Source: Bacteroides sp. (GTDB taxonomy: Bacteria; Bacteroidota; Bacteroidia; Bacteroidales; Muribaculaceae). Taken from it: a stretch of DNA of 64,000 bases. This document shows positions 42,168-52,031 of the stretch, piece by piece. Every line of letters starts with the position of its first letter. The first letter of the stretch is position 1. The stretch covers positions 10,583-74,582 of the forward strand of contig JAAVDA010000017.1 in NCBI GenBank assembly GCA_014802045.1, given 5' to 3'. The notes beneath the pieces are model-generated. The model did not search any database and was not told the DNA's origin. It saw only the letters and a program-made list of their open reading frames with translations. The translations under genes were made by a program, and so were the position numbers.

Positions 42168-42225
42168 CTTTCATCTGCCTGACACTTTTCCGTCCGAGTT
42201 TGTTATATTTGCAGACTGAAACTAT

Positions 42226-43014
42226 ATGACTATGCTCCGACATCAGGAAATGACCCGATATATTGAGCCTCTTCGCGAAGGAGGCTCCTTGCCGCTATTG
42301 GCCGAAGCCGACGACGGTTTCTGCTATGTGGCTAAGCTTAAGGGCGCCGGCCATGGCCCTAAAGCTCTTGTGGCCGAGATGATCGGAGGCGAGATTGCAA
42401 GAACGGCAGGCCTGAGAGTGCCCGAACTGGTTTTTCTCACTCTCGGAGAAGAATTCGGACGCACCGAACCCGATGAGGAAGTGCAGGATTTGCTGAAAGC
42501 GAGCCAAGGACTCAATCTCGGCATGCACTTTCTTCAGGGCGCACTAACTCTTGACCCCTACGTCAATCCTGTCGATGCCGCATTAGCTTCAGACATAGTG
42601 TGGCTCGATGCATTTCTTACCAATGTGGACCGCACGGTGCGCAACACCAATCTCCTCCTTTGGCACGGTAGGGAAACCTGGCTCATAGATCACGGTGCCT
42701 CACTCTTCTTCCATCACTCCTGGAGCGATCCGGAGCTGGCTGCACGCTCACCGTTCCCCTACATCAAAGATCACGCTCTGCTTCATAAGGCCTCCCGACT
42801 TGAAGAGTCGGCCGAAAAGATGCTGTCGCTCATCACTCCCGCCAAGATTCAGGAGATAGTGGCGGGTGTGCCCGACAGTTGGCTCATACGCGACGATATC
42901 ACCGCCACCCCCGAAGAGATGCGTGAGGTCTACACCCGTTTTCTCACCTCCCGGCTTGAATCTTCACCCTTGTTTACCAAAACCGCAGTAGATGCCCGAA
43001 AAGCTATTATATGA
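42226..43014 (+). CDS. HipA-like kinase family protein
   Basis: LKGAGHGPKALVAEMIGGEIARTAGLRVPELVFL...DIVWLDAFLTNVDRTVRNTNLLLWHGRETWLIDHGASLFFHHSW (HipA_C-like). Confidence 0.75.
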   Translation: MTMLRHQEMTRYIEPLREGGSLPLLAEADDGFCYVAKLKGAGHGPKALVAEMIGGEIARTAGLRVPELVFLTLGEEFGRTEPDEEVQDLLKASQGLNLGMHFLQGALTLDPYVNPVDAALASDIVWLDAFLTNVDRTVRNTNLLLWHGRETWLIDHGASLFFHHSWSDPELAARSPFPYIKDHALLHKASRLEESAEKMLSLITPAKIQEIVAGVPDSWLIRDDITATPEEMREVYTRFLTSRLESSPLFTKTAVDARKAII

Positions 43015-43375
43015 ATATGCCCTGATACGCATTCTCCCATCGGTGGAGCGGGGCGAATTTGTCAACGTCGGCTTAGCCATGATGTGCAAGCGCTCCCGAT
43101 GGCTCAAGGTAGAGATTGCGGTCAACGAAGCCCGTCTCAGAGCGATAGCCGGTTCAGTCGACACGTCGGCTATGGTTGCGCAGCTCGCATCTTTTAGTCT
43201 TGTTGCATCAGGCTGCCGCAACGGAGGCCCGATTGCGCAGCTTCCGGTTGAGGAACGCTTCAGATGGCTCACAGCTGTGCGCAGCGCATCGTTGCGCACC
43301 TCACGTCCGCATCCCGGACTCACCACAGACCTTGAAGCCACATTCTCGCGACTTATGGAGCAGCTCGTACTCTGA
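42992..43375 (+). CDS. DUF3037 domain protein
   Basis: LYEYALIRILPSVERGEFVNVGLAMMCKRSRWL is DUF3037-like; start overlaps the kinase ORF. Confidence 0.8.
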   Translation: MPEKLLYEYALIRILPSVERGEFVNVGLAMMCKRSRWLKVEIAVNEARLRAIAGSVDTSAMVAQLASFSLVASGCRNGGPIAQLPVEERFRWLTAVRSASLRTSRPHPGLTTDLEATFSRLMEQLVL

Positions 43376-43509
43376 TATCTCGATTCGCTGCTCCCTTTTT
43401 CCATTTTTTTATGTCCCACTTTTCGAGAGAATGCCATGATTTGGCATTCTCTTACTCTATCTTTGCATCGTAGTTCTGATACATCTCATATACTACGATC
43501 AACACACCC

Positions 43510-43543
43510 AGAGCCGGTTTAACAAGAAAGGTTAACCGGCTCT
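43510..43543. terminator. Intrinsic terminator hairpin between convergent genes
   Basis: AGAGCCGGTT ... AACCGGCTCT 10-bp stem overlapping the stop codon of 43542..44747. Confidence 0.65.
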
Positions 43544-44747
43544 AACCGTTTATATGAAGAGCCTCCTTGAAACGCTCCACTGTGGCCTTGTCGCCGGTAT
43601 ATTTACCTTTGTCCTCGCTCAGCTTACAGGTGGAATTGTAGAAGTTCCATGTCTCGGTAATTTTCACAGCAGTGAGCTTTATCACGATATTCATGGGCTT
43701 CAATCCGGGGAAATTGTTGGTGAAATGAGTCCCAATACCGAAAGAGGGTATGCACAGCCCCTTGGCAAACTTCTGGATTTCGATAGCTGAATCTGTAGAG
43801 AGGGCGTTGCTAAACACCACCTGCTTCGTAGAGGGGTCTATACCGAGCGACCTGTATTTGGCGGCTATCTTCAGAAGTTGTTCATGATTCTCTCCGCTGT
43901 CCACCCTCAGCCCCTTAAACATATTTGCATAATCCTCCGAAAAGTTGAGACTGAAGATGTTCCATCCGTAGGTGTCATAGAGAAATGTGCCGAGAGCTCC
44001 GCGATAAGTGGCAGACCACGCCTTCATGGCCAGATGATTGGCCATCTGCGGACCAAACATTCCGGCTATGGCCGCAATAAATTCGTGGGCCATGGTGCCT
44101 ATAGGTTTCACATCATATTTCATGGCAAACCACACATTGCTCGTGCCCACGAAGCATCCCTCACCCTTATGTTCTTTCTCATAAGCAGCCATTGAACGCA
44201 CCACTGTATCTTGAGCCGCATATGAGGCACGCCGACGCGTGCCCATGTCGCTAAACGCACATCCGGCATCTTTAAGTCTGCGAGCCTTTTCAGTAGAACG
44301 TTCGCCACACTCCTTTATATCTATCTTATCGGTCTGGCCTGTCATCTCATAATAGAGTTCAGAGATAATAGCCAGAACTTTCACTTCAAGAAGAATCGTG
44401 TCTGACCAATTGCCCTCAAACTCCACCTCCAGATGTCCCTCATCATCCTGGCGGGCTTTCACCCAACGACGGTCATAGCGATAACCTTTCAGGAAATTGT
44501 AAAACCAGAACGGGATGTAGGGACACCTACGCTTCATGAAGTCTATCTCCTCATCGGTAATCACCACATTCTCCAGCAGTGCGGCCTGCTCTTCAAGCGC
44601 TTCGGCAAATCCGGGAGGATAGACAGTGTTGTCGCGATCGGTAAAGGTGTATTTCACCCGTGCACGCGGAAAATTGTCTATAACCGCACAACACATCGTC
44701 ATCTTATATAGATCATCGTCCGTAAAATGATTTATTATTTGTCTCAT
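43542..44747 (-). CDS. pncB: Nicotinate phosphoribosyltransferase
   Basis: INHFTDDDLYKMTMCCAVIDNFP, VKPIGTMAHEFI, RVDSGENHEQLLKIA, FGIGTHFTN. Confidence 0.95.
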   Translation of the reverse strand: MRQIINHFTDDDLYKMTMCCAVIDNFPRARVKYTFTDRDNTVYPPGFAEALEEQAALLENVVITDEEIDFMKRRCPYIPFWFYNFLKGYRYDRRWVKARQDDEGHLEVEFEGNWSDTILLEVKVLAIISELYYEMTGQTDKIDIKECGERSTEKARRLKDAGCAFSDMGTRRRASYAAQDTVVRSMAAYEKEHKGEGCFVGTSNVWFAMKYDVKPIGTMAHEFIAAIAGMFGPQMANHLAMKAWSATYRGALGTFLYDTYGWNIFSLNFSEDYANMFKGLRVDSGENHEQLLKIAAKYRSLGIDPSTKQVVFSNALSTDSAIEIQKFAKGLCIPSFGIGTHFTNNFPGLKPMNIVIKLTAVKITETWNFYNSTCKLSEDKGKYTGDKATVERFKEALHING

Positions 44748-44759
44748 TTTGCAATCCCT

Positions 44760-45959
44760 TTATTCGTTGATATTATTGTCTTTCATAAATTTTTCAAGGG
44801 CTTTACCGCCGTCAATCGAAGGTGAAAACCGGGTCAGAACCCTGAATTTCATCTCCGGAAATGCCGCGATTCCGTCGGCAAGAGTAGCCCGTACGCACAC
44901 ATCTCCGGCGAGTCCGCACACATCCACCTCCGTAGCATCGGTCCGTTTCAATATGCGCCCCAGCATCGCCCGGTGTGACTCCGATTCAAGAGCTGAGTAT
45001 TCATCACGGTCAGGACGCTCCCCTTTGTGAATCACATATACGTGGGCTATCGACTCGTGAGCCGCCTCAAGCACCGGAGACCAGAAAGCAGCTCCAGGGC
45101 TGTCGGCCACACAGTGACGGGGCCATTCCCCTCCCCAGTCGCGGAAAGAGATATGCCCGTAGGGGTGACGGTCGGCAGTAAGTATAATCGCTACATAGCG
45201 CCACGGATTCTCACGGATATAGTCTGCCAGCGAGTCCATGGCATCAACCGCCCCGCCCACAGCAAGCGAACCGGTAATGAAATCCACTTGAGGATCCACA
45301 ATCAGAAGCACTCTCCTCTCTTCGCTCATAGCAGCCTTTATGGCCTTCACCCTCTCTCCCATCTCTGCAAGCAATTTGCTGTCCATGGTCTGCTCCACGA
45401 GAGCCCTGGCACTGTCAATCATCTTTTTTGACGACTCAGTGCGCAGATAATTCGGGTCGAGTCCGTCATCTCCCAGTCTGAAGCGGTCGAGAGCATCGGC
45501 ATCCTTAAATATCGCATATAATTTTTTCACTCTCGCGGCATCCGTGGGATACTGTTTACCGATAGCTTCTATCCCTTGATTGTCGGGCATATCGTGATAG
45601 CGCATTATCATGCCCGCGGCCGAATGATAGGGTATCTCGGGATGAGATTTACAATAATCTTCGTAGTAGACAGCCGCCCTTGCTCCATGACCGGCATCGA
45701 TATAGTCGTCAAATCTCCTGGTGTCGTGAAACACCGAAGCCAGAGCCAGTATCTCGGCGGCCTCCTTATCTCCGGGCAATTCACTGTGGGCTATCGTCAG
45801 CGCATGAAGCAACACCCTCTCGCAATGGGGCATCGCATGCACCGGACTCTCAGGCATCGTGAACCTCACACCGGCATAGAGCAGCGGGAGATATGTCTCG
45901 AACATTTGTCTCACATTCTCAGCACGTGAGGTGATGATTTCTTCAGGTATCACTGGCAT
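44760..45959 (-). CDS. HD-domain phosphohydrolase fused to nicotinamidase/isochorismatase-like domain
   Basis: N-terminal HCERVLLHALTIAH...ASVFHDTRRFDD HD motif; C-terminal LLIVDPQVDFITGSLAVGGAVDAMD and VDVCGLAGDVCVRATLADG nicotinamidase motif; directly upstream of pncB. Confidence 0.85.
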   Translation of the reverse strand: MPVIPEEIITSRAENVRQMFETYLPLLYAGVRFTMPESPVHAMPHCERVLLHALTIAHSELPGDKEAAEILALASVFHDTRRFDDYIDAGHGARAAVYYEDYCKSHPEIPYHSAAGMIMRYHDMPDNQGIEAIGKQYPTDAARVKKLYAIFKDADALDRFRLGDDGLDPNYLRTESSKKMIDSARALVEQTMDSKLLAEMGERVKAIKAAMSEERRVLLIVDPQVDFITGSLAVGGAVDAMDSLADYIRENPWRYVAIILTADRHPYGHISFRDWGGEWPRHCVADSPGAAFWSPVLEAAHESIAHVYVIHKGERPDRDEYSALESESHRAMLGRILKRTDATEVDVCGLAGDVCVRATLADGIAAFPEMKFRVLTRFSPSIDGGKALEKFMKDNNINE

Positions 45960-46052
45960 TGTTCTTGTCTTTAGATTTTCAGAATTCTGAGGGCATCAGA
46001 GACCGATGCAAACAGTCAGTTTCAATTACAACTTCTCGAGTCCACATGATGT

Positions 46053-47060
46053 TCAGGGATTATATGCAGCCATGCGCAGAGTCTCAGCCGAGTTATAGAA
46101 GGTGGGTGAGAGAAGGTCGGGGAGCTTCGCATCAGGATTGTTTTTCATATAGCTTTCAACTATGCGCATGGCTGTATATGCCACAGCTCTTCCCGGACAG
46201 CCCGGATAGATGCGGTCAGAACTCTGCGCATACATGAAGAGTCGGCTGTTAACACTAACATCTGTGGAGAAGAGCAACCCCTTCTCGGCAAGCGAGCGCC
46301 ATATTTCTCTCTCCTCACTTATCATTTTTTCAGTGGCCGCGCTGTCGGTGCCGAGGAGAGCCTTCACGCTCTTGGAGGGGAGAGCCCTCTTCACCGCAGC
46401 GGTTACGGCGCCGTCGTAGAGCATACGGCTGAGCAGGGTGGCCTCTCCACCATGCGATTCAAAAGGATAGCGACTCATCACCAGAGCGCTCACAGCCTCA
46501 ACGGCCATACGCTCCGGAGTCTTCCTGCTACGCTCTGCTCCAAAAGCCTCATATCCTTCGAAGTCTGCACCAAGATAATGATTGAGCCCGAGGAGCATCA
46601 CACTGTCGACAGTCATTACCGATTGACGGTAGGGGGTCACTATGCCATAAACCTGACTCGGAAACTTCAACTCCGGCAGCTCTTCCGAGAGAATCTGACG
46701 GGCTTCTCCCAAATCCTGCTCCTGAATGTCGAGCTGATTAAATTTAAGCTCTACTTCAGGAGCAAACACTTCTGAAAATTCTGTAGCGCCATACTGCCTC
46801 AGGAATTCAGCCTCACTCTGAGCCGTATCTGCTCCTGTCACAGCCATAAGAGCCCGAATGCCGCCGCTCATCTTCCCTACCTCCTCATCGCCAATGCGCC
46901 CCCGGGCGGCATCGTGAGCCAGCAGGTCAAGCCGGTTTATCTCCATTCTGGGGCGCCCGCCGCATCCGGACAGAAAAGCCACAGAAACAATCAAACATAT
47001 TCTTATTATTAATTTATGGCACATACTTAACTGCAAAAATATAAAAAATTCGGCTACCAC
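46053..47060 (-). CDS. GldB-like lipoprotein (true start probably at an internal Met, MCHKLIIRICLIVSVAFLSGCGG)
   Basis: Lipobox FLSGCGG; GLNHYLGADFEGYEAF and VESYMKNNPDAKLPDLL resemble gliding-motility lipoprotein GldB. Confidence 0.6.
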   Translation of the reverse strand: MVAEFFIFLQLSMCHKLIIRICLIVSVAFLSGCGGRPRMEINRLDLLAHDAARGRIGDEEVGKMSGGIRALMAVTGADTAQSEAEFLRQYGATEFSEVFAPEVELKFNQLDIQEQDLGEARQILSEELPELKFPSQVYGIVTPYRQSVMTVDSVMLLGLNHYLGADFEGYEAFGAERSRKTPERMAVEAVSALVMSRYPFESHGGEATLLSRMLYDGAVTAAVKRALPSKSVKALLGTDSAATEKMISEEREIWRSLAEKGLLFSTDVSVNSRLFMYAQSSDRIYPGCPGRAVAYTAMRIVESYMKNNPDAKLPDLLSPTFYNSAETLRMAAYNP

Positions 47061-47142
47061 GCCTCACATCACGGAATTAATTCGTATATTTGTCCGCATT
47101 GTAATAACCTCACCTCTTTAACCAACCTTAGCTCAACCATAT

Positions 47143-48273
47143 ATGTACAGTTACGACAAGCGAGTTGTTATAACTCTCGATGCCGGAGGTACCAACCTTG
47201 TGTTTGGTGCCATGCAGGCCAATAAATTTATCTGCGAACCCATCACTCTCCCCTCCAACGCCCACGATCTCGACCTCTGCCTCGCCACCATGGTCGATGG
47301 CTTCACACGCATAATAAATTCTCTCGATGTAAAACCGGTGGCAATCAGTTTCGCTTTCCCCGGTCCGGCCGATTATCCGAACGGCATTATCGGAGGCTAC
47401 CTGCCCAACTTCCCCTCATTCCGCGACGGTGTGGCTCTCGGCCCCATGCTGTCTGAGAAATTCGGACTGCCGGTGTTCATAAACAACGACGGCGATCTCT
47501 TTGCCTATGGCGAAGCTATCGGAGGCGCTCTTCCCGAGGTGAACGAGCGTCTTGAGAAGGCCGGAAGCGCGAAGAGGTTTCACAACCTGCTGGGCTACAC
47601 ATTCGGAACCGGATTCGGTATCGGCATGGTGGTAGACAATCGCCTGAACCGTGGCGACAATTCGTGCGTGGAGACCTTCTGCCTCCGCCATAAGCTCAAT
47701 CCTGAGATATTTGTGGAAGAGGGTGTGGCCATCCGCGCCATCAAGAGAGTTTACGCCGAGGAGTCGGGTATCGACGACCCCACTCTGCAGCCCAAAGATA
47801 TCTGCGAGATTGCCGAAGGGATGCGTCCCGGCAATCCAGAGGCCGCCCGCAAGGCTTTCGAGACTTTCGGCGAAGTGGCGGGCGACGCCATGGCCACCGC
47901 CGTGCAGCTCACAGACGGTCTTATCGTGATAGGTGGCGGCCTCACAGGCGCACGCAAATATTTCATGCCTGCACTCCTCAAGGAGCTCCGCGGCACACTG
48001 CGCTCGCTATCGGGCGATGTGGTCAACAGAGTGCAGATGCAGGTGTTTGACCTCGATAATCCTGAAGAGTTCGACCGTTTTGCCAAAGGGGATGCCCGCA
48101 CCATCAAGGTCTACGGCACCGACCGCACGGTGGTCTATGACCCCATGAAACGAATCGGAGTCACCATTTCCAAGCTCGGCGCCAGCCGTGCCATCTCTAT
48201 CGGCGCCTACTCTTTTGCGCTTGCCCAGATAGATGCCTCAAACCCTGTTCAAGAAATCACCGTCAGCGAATGA
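47143..48273 (+). CDS. ROK family sugar kinase
   Basis: VITLDAGGTNLVFGAM, ISFAFPGPADY, NNDGDLFAYGEA, LLGYTFGTGFGIG, VIGGGLTGA. Confidence 0.9.
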   Translation: MYSYDKRVVITLDAGGTNLVFGAMQANKFICEPITLPSNAHDLDLCLATMVDGFTRIINSLDVKPVAISFAFPGPADYPNGIIGGYLPNFPSFRDGVALGPMLSEKFGLPVFINNDGDLFAYGEAIGGALPEVNERLEKAGSAKRFHNLLGYTFGTGFGIGMVVDNRLNRGDNSCVETFCLRHKLNPEIFVEEGVAIRAIKRVYAEESGIDDPTLQPKDICEIAEGMRPGNPEAARKAFETFGEVAGDAMATAVQLTDGLIVIGGGLTGARKYFMPALLKELRGTLRSLSGDVVNRVQMQVFDLDNPEEFDRFAKGDARTIKVYGTDRTVVYDPMKRIGVTISKLGASRAISIGAYSFALAQIDASNPVQEITVSE

Positions 48274-49232
48274 TAGATAAGAAAAATCTGCGCATAGTTT
48301 TTTTCGGCACTCCCGATTTTGCTGTTGAGAGCCTCGCACGCCTCATTGACGAGGGCTTCGATGTGGCTGCCGTGGTGACTATGCCCGACAAACCGGCCGG
48401 ACGCGGCCACAAGATGTTTCAGTCGCCGGTGAAGCTTTTCGCACTGGCCCACGATATTCCGGTGTTACAGCCGGTGAAGCTGAAGGACGAAGAGTTTCTT
48501 TCGCAGCTCAGCGCCATCGGCTCACAGCTCTTTATCGTGATAGCCTTCAGGATGCTCCCGGCCGCAGTGTGGCAGATGCCACCGCTGGGCACATTCAATC
48601 TCCACGCCTCACTTCTGCCCCGATACCGTGGCGCCGCTCCAATCAACTGGGCCATAATAAACGGCGATACATCGACCGGAGTGACCACTTTCTTTCTAAA
48701 ACAGGAGATAGACACCGGCGACATCATAGACCGCGAAGAGATTGCCATAGAGCCTGAGGATAATGTGGGGTCGCTTCATGACAAGCTGATGCACCTCGGT
48801 GCGGACCTCACATTGCGAACCGTCAAGGCTATCTGCGACGGAAGTCTCCACACCATACCGCAGGGAAGCATCACCGAGACTCCCACTCCGGCGCCAAAGA
48901 TTTTCCGCGACACCTGCCGCATAGACTGGGAGATGCCTGTGCGCAATGTCCACAACCTCGTGCGCGGACTCTCTCCCTATCCCGCCGCCTGGACTGAAAT
49001 CGTGTCTGACTCTGCCGAGCCTCTTCCAGTAAAGATATTCGAGACAGAGATTGTGGATGCCACCTCCGCCGGACAGCCAGGTGAGATTACAATCACCCCC
49101 GAGGGCACAATGATTGTGGGCTGCAGCGAGGGGGCTCTCCGCATATTAAGCCTTCAGCCTCAAAACAAGCGACGCATGCCAGCATCGGAATTTCTGCGCG
49201 GCATGCGGCTCGTGAATCCGCGCATGCGGTAG
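48270..49232 (+). CDS. fmt: Methionyl-tRNA formyltransferase
   Basis: RIVFFGTPDFAVESLARL, FNLHASLLPRYRGAAPINWAIINGDTSTGVT. Confidence 0.97.
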   Translation: MIDKKNLRIVFFGTPDFAVESLARLIDEGFDVAAVVTMPDKPAGRGHKMFQSPVKLFALAHDIPVLQPVKLKDEEFLSQLSAIGSQLFIVIAFRMLPAAVWQMPPLGTFNLHASLLPRYRGAAPINWAIINGDTSTGVTTFFLKQEIDTGDIIDREEIAIEPEDNVGSLHDKLMHLGADLTLRTVKAICDGSLHTIPQGSITETPTPAPKIFRDTCRIDWEMPVRNVHNLVRGLSPYPAAWTEIVSDSAEPLPVKIFETEIVDATSAGQPGEITITPEGTMIVGCSEGALRILSLQPQNKRRMPASEFLRGMRLVNPRMR

Positions 49233-49253
49233 CACAACATATTATAAAATAAA

Positions 49254-49291
49254 AATCAGGCGGCAGGAACTTCGATTCCTGCCGCCTGATT
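49254..49291. terminator. Intrinsic terminator hairpin (bidirectional)
   Basis: AATCAGGCGGCAGGAA / TTCCTGCCGCCTGATT perfect 16-bp stem. Confidence 0.85.
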
Positions 49292-49299
49292 GCATTTTC

Positions 49300-50625
49300 T
49301 CAGAAGCTGAACTGGATGACAGCTCCGGCTCTGCGGGCCCATCGGTGCTCACCGCTGAAGTTGCTTCGCTTGCCAAGGTCGAGTTCTGCTCCGGCCATTA
49401 TGCGGGGAGTAAGATACCAGAAAGCATTGATTGCCGCATACAGACCATACTTATAGTCGGAAGGAGATACCTGATGCGAGGGCAGATAGCGGGTCTGGGA
49501 GAATGTGCCCGACATGAAAACCGACGGAGAGAAATTGTATTGCACTCCGGCATTCCATCCGAACGAGGTCGGAGCATAGAGCTGTCCCGGACGGTCGGGG
49601 TCGGCCACAAGGTCGTAGGCTCCGATGAGCATATCTCCGCCAAGACCTGCATATCCCTGTCCGGTATTAGCAGTGAAATAGGTGGTGATATGGCGGGAGG
49701 GACGAGCCACGGAACTGAGCTGCAATCCCCAGCCTACTTTGTTGATTGTCTTACCGGTCTGCAGGTTGCAGTAGGGAAGGGTTCTCACGACTCCGGCCAG
49801 CCTGACATGCTGCTGACCTCCGTCCCATTCATACTGTCCGAGTGCGACAAAATCGGGAAGCCACTGATTGGCCTTCTTAGTCAGTGACCCGTCGCCCTCC
49901 ACACGGTCGGATGGAGTTTCAACCGAAGCTCCCATTGTCCAATGGCCTTTCCATGTGTGCATCCATCGAACAAGCACGTCGGTGGCCGACATTTTGTTGT
50001 TAGGGCCGGCGGCATCCACGGTAGGAGCAATTGCGGCAGGGTCGCTGAAAGTGGACGATGCATAGCCCACAGTCCAGTCGTTGATAGTGGCATAAGCTTT
50101 CTTGAGCGTGAAATCACGGTCTGAATAGCCACTGAAATTCGCTTCGATATAGAGCTGATAGTTGCCCAGCATCTTGTTGCGGCCAATCACACGGAAATAG
50201 AGACAAGTGCCTGCGGGAGTGGTTCCCAGCTTACGCCGGGTGGCAGGGTCATTGACACCGACCGGTATCATGTAGGGCACAAAACCGTTGGTAGGCATAG
50301 AGCCACCCCAATCATACCATCCGCGCATCCTCACGGCGCCGCCTATACCCATGGCAAGCTGCGAATCCCGGCTCATGAACAGGAAATAGGGTGCGGCAGG
50401 ATCCTGAAAATGCCTGAACTGGTCATAGTAAAATGCATCGACGATGCGACGTATGGAGTCGGCATTGTCTACGTTCGTATGCTTGTCAAGCGCCACCACA
50501 CGGTGAGACATCTTCAGCGAATCCCGCTGAATCTGCTCCATGCTCTGACCATCGGCTGTATGGAAGCCGCACGCTATGGCTGCTCCACACAGCCACATCT
50601 TCAACATTCCGTTAATAAATCTCAT
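49300..50625 (-). CDS. DcaP-like outer membrane porin
   Basis: Signal peptide; coiled N-terminal segment then barrel (LAMGIGGAVRMRGWYDWGGSMP...), C-terminal VIQFSF. Confidence 0.72.
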   Translation of the reverse strand: MRFINGMLKMWLCGAAIACGFHTADGQSMEQIQRDSLKMSHRVVALDKHTNVDNADSIRRIVDAFYYDQFRHFQDPAAPYFLFMSRDSQLAMGIGGAVRMRGWYDWGGSMPTNGFVPYMIPVGVNDPATRRKLGTTPAGTCLYFRVIGRNKMLGNYQLYIEANFSGYSDRDFTLKKAYATINDWTVGYASSTFSDPAAIAPTVDAAGPNNKMSATDVLVRWMHTWKGHWTMGASVETPSDRVEGDGSLTKKANQWLPDFVALGQYEWDGGQQHVRLAGVVRTLPYCNLQTGKTINKVGWGLQLSSVARPSRHITTYFTANTGQGYAGLGGDMLIGAYDLVADPDRPGQLYAPTSFGWNAGVQYNFSPSVFMSGTFSQTRYLPSHQVSPSDYKYGLYAAINAFWYLTPRIMAGAELDLGKRSNFSGEHRWARRAGAVIQFSF

Positions 50626-50638
50626 ATTTCTTGTTTTA

Positions 50639-51955
50639 TTATTTCGTGTTAAAAGTGATCTTCACCATCTTGCCCCCCGGCTCTTCCACTGGATAAAGAC
50701 GGCTGTGGCGCAGGCCAGCAACCCAGAGGATGTCGTCGCCTTTCACCAGCAGAGGGATTCTTCCTTTCATGTCTACTGCAATCTTCGCGTCAGAAAAAAT
50801 ATCGCTCAGCTTGCGGCTACCCTTCATGCCGAACGGTCTGAGCCTGTCGGCCTGACGCCAGTAGCGCCACCGGAGCGGTTGGCCATGAAGCACTTCGGGC
50901 GAAAAATAGGCCACCAAGGCCGACGGCACTATCTCCTCACCTTCAACTATCTCGACTGAAAACGGGCCGAGACGACCATCACTGCTTCCGGTGTCGTTCC
51001 GTGGCTGCTGATCATCATAGCGGCGGAGCACATCACGGTCAAGCAGCCACATTTCTCCGGCGACTTCAAAGAGACGTCCCGACTGAGAGTTGGAGACAGC
51101 CGAGACGGCGTCGTCTGTCTGCTGCCGCGAGAATCCGAGGGGCGAAAGGAGCTCATAAAGCACAAAGGGAGCCGACCCGCTCTCATCGACAAGGCGCCTG
51201 ATGAAAATCTCACCGTGGGCACCAACATATTTGGTGCGGTAAGAGGCAAGCGCTTCGCGGATGAAATCGTTGGCCTCCTGAAGATGAGTCATTGTCAGGG
51301 ATATGCCGCGGTGGGCATGCGGGAATTGCTCGCGGAGTGCCGGCATCACAACGTTGCGGATGCGGTTGCGAGTGTAGTCGTTGGTAAGATTGGAACTGTC
51401 TGTGACGTAACTTAGACCCACCGCGTCGAGATAGTCAAGAATGTCGCGCCGGTCCACTCCGAGCAGCGGGCGCACCACGGCCACGGGCTGCATCACCTCG
51501 GTGCCCATGCCGCAGAGTCCGTCTATGCCGGTGCCACGCATAAGGTTGAGCATGAAAGTTTCCTGATTGTCGTCGCGGTGGTGGGCCACAGCCACAGCTT
51601 TGGCCCGATGCTTCTTAATGAGTCGGGCAAACCAAGCATAGCGCAGCTCGCGGCAAGCCATTTCCACCGAGCCTCCGTGGGTGGCTCTCCATGCCGCTAC
51701 GTCGACCCGCGTCATCTCTATCTCAACGCCGAGACGTGAGGCAACCGAGGCTGCAAAACGAGCATCGCGCTCGCTCTCCTCTCCGCGCAGACCGAAGTTG
51801 CAGTGGGCCGCCACGCAGTGAAAACCCGCGGCACGCATAGCCGCCAGCAGAGCAACCGAATCGGCTCCGCCACTGAGCCCGACTATGAAACGCTCATCTG
51901 CCTCCATGCTCAAAGCGCTCCTCACTGCGGAATTTATATGACGCACTACATCCAT
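50639..51955 (-). CDS. tilS: tRNA(Ile)-lysidine synthase
   Basis: VGLSGGADSVALL PP-loop, HHRDDNQETFMLNLMRGTGIDGLCGM. Confidence 0.96.
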   Translation of the reverse strand: MDVVRHINSAVRSALSMEADERFIVGLSGGADSVALLAAMRAAGFHCVAAHCNFGLRGEESERDARFAASVASRLGVEIEMTRVDVAAWRATHGGSVEMACRELRYAWFARLIKKHRAKAVAVAHHRDDNQETFMLNLMRGTGIDGLCGMGTEVMQPVAVVRPLLGVDRRDILDYLDAVGLSYVTDSSNLTNDYTRNRIRNVVMPALREQFPHAHRGISLTMTHLQEANDFIREALASYRTKYVGAHGEIFIRRLVDESGSAPFVLYELLSPLGFSRQQTDDAVSAVSNSQSGRLFEVAGEMWLLDRDVLRRYDDQQPRNDTGSSDGRLGPFSVEIVEGEEIVPSALVAYFSPEVLHGQPLRWRYWRQADRLRPFGMKGSRKLSDIFSDAKIAVDMKGRIPLLVKGDDILWVAGLRHSRLYPVEEPGGKMVKITFNTK

Positions 51956-52031
51956 CTCTTCAAAAACTTTCCACAAAGGTAGATAAAAAACACTATTTTT
52001 ATTTAATTTTGCGAGTAATTTACAGTTTCAT

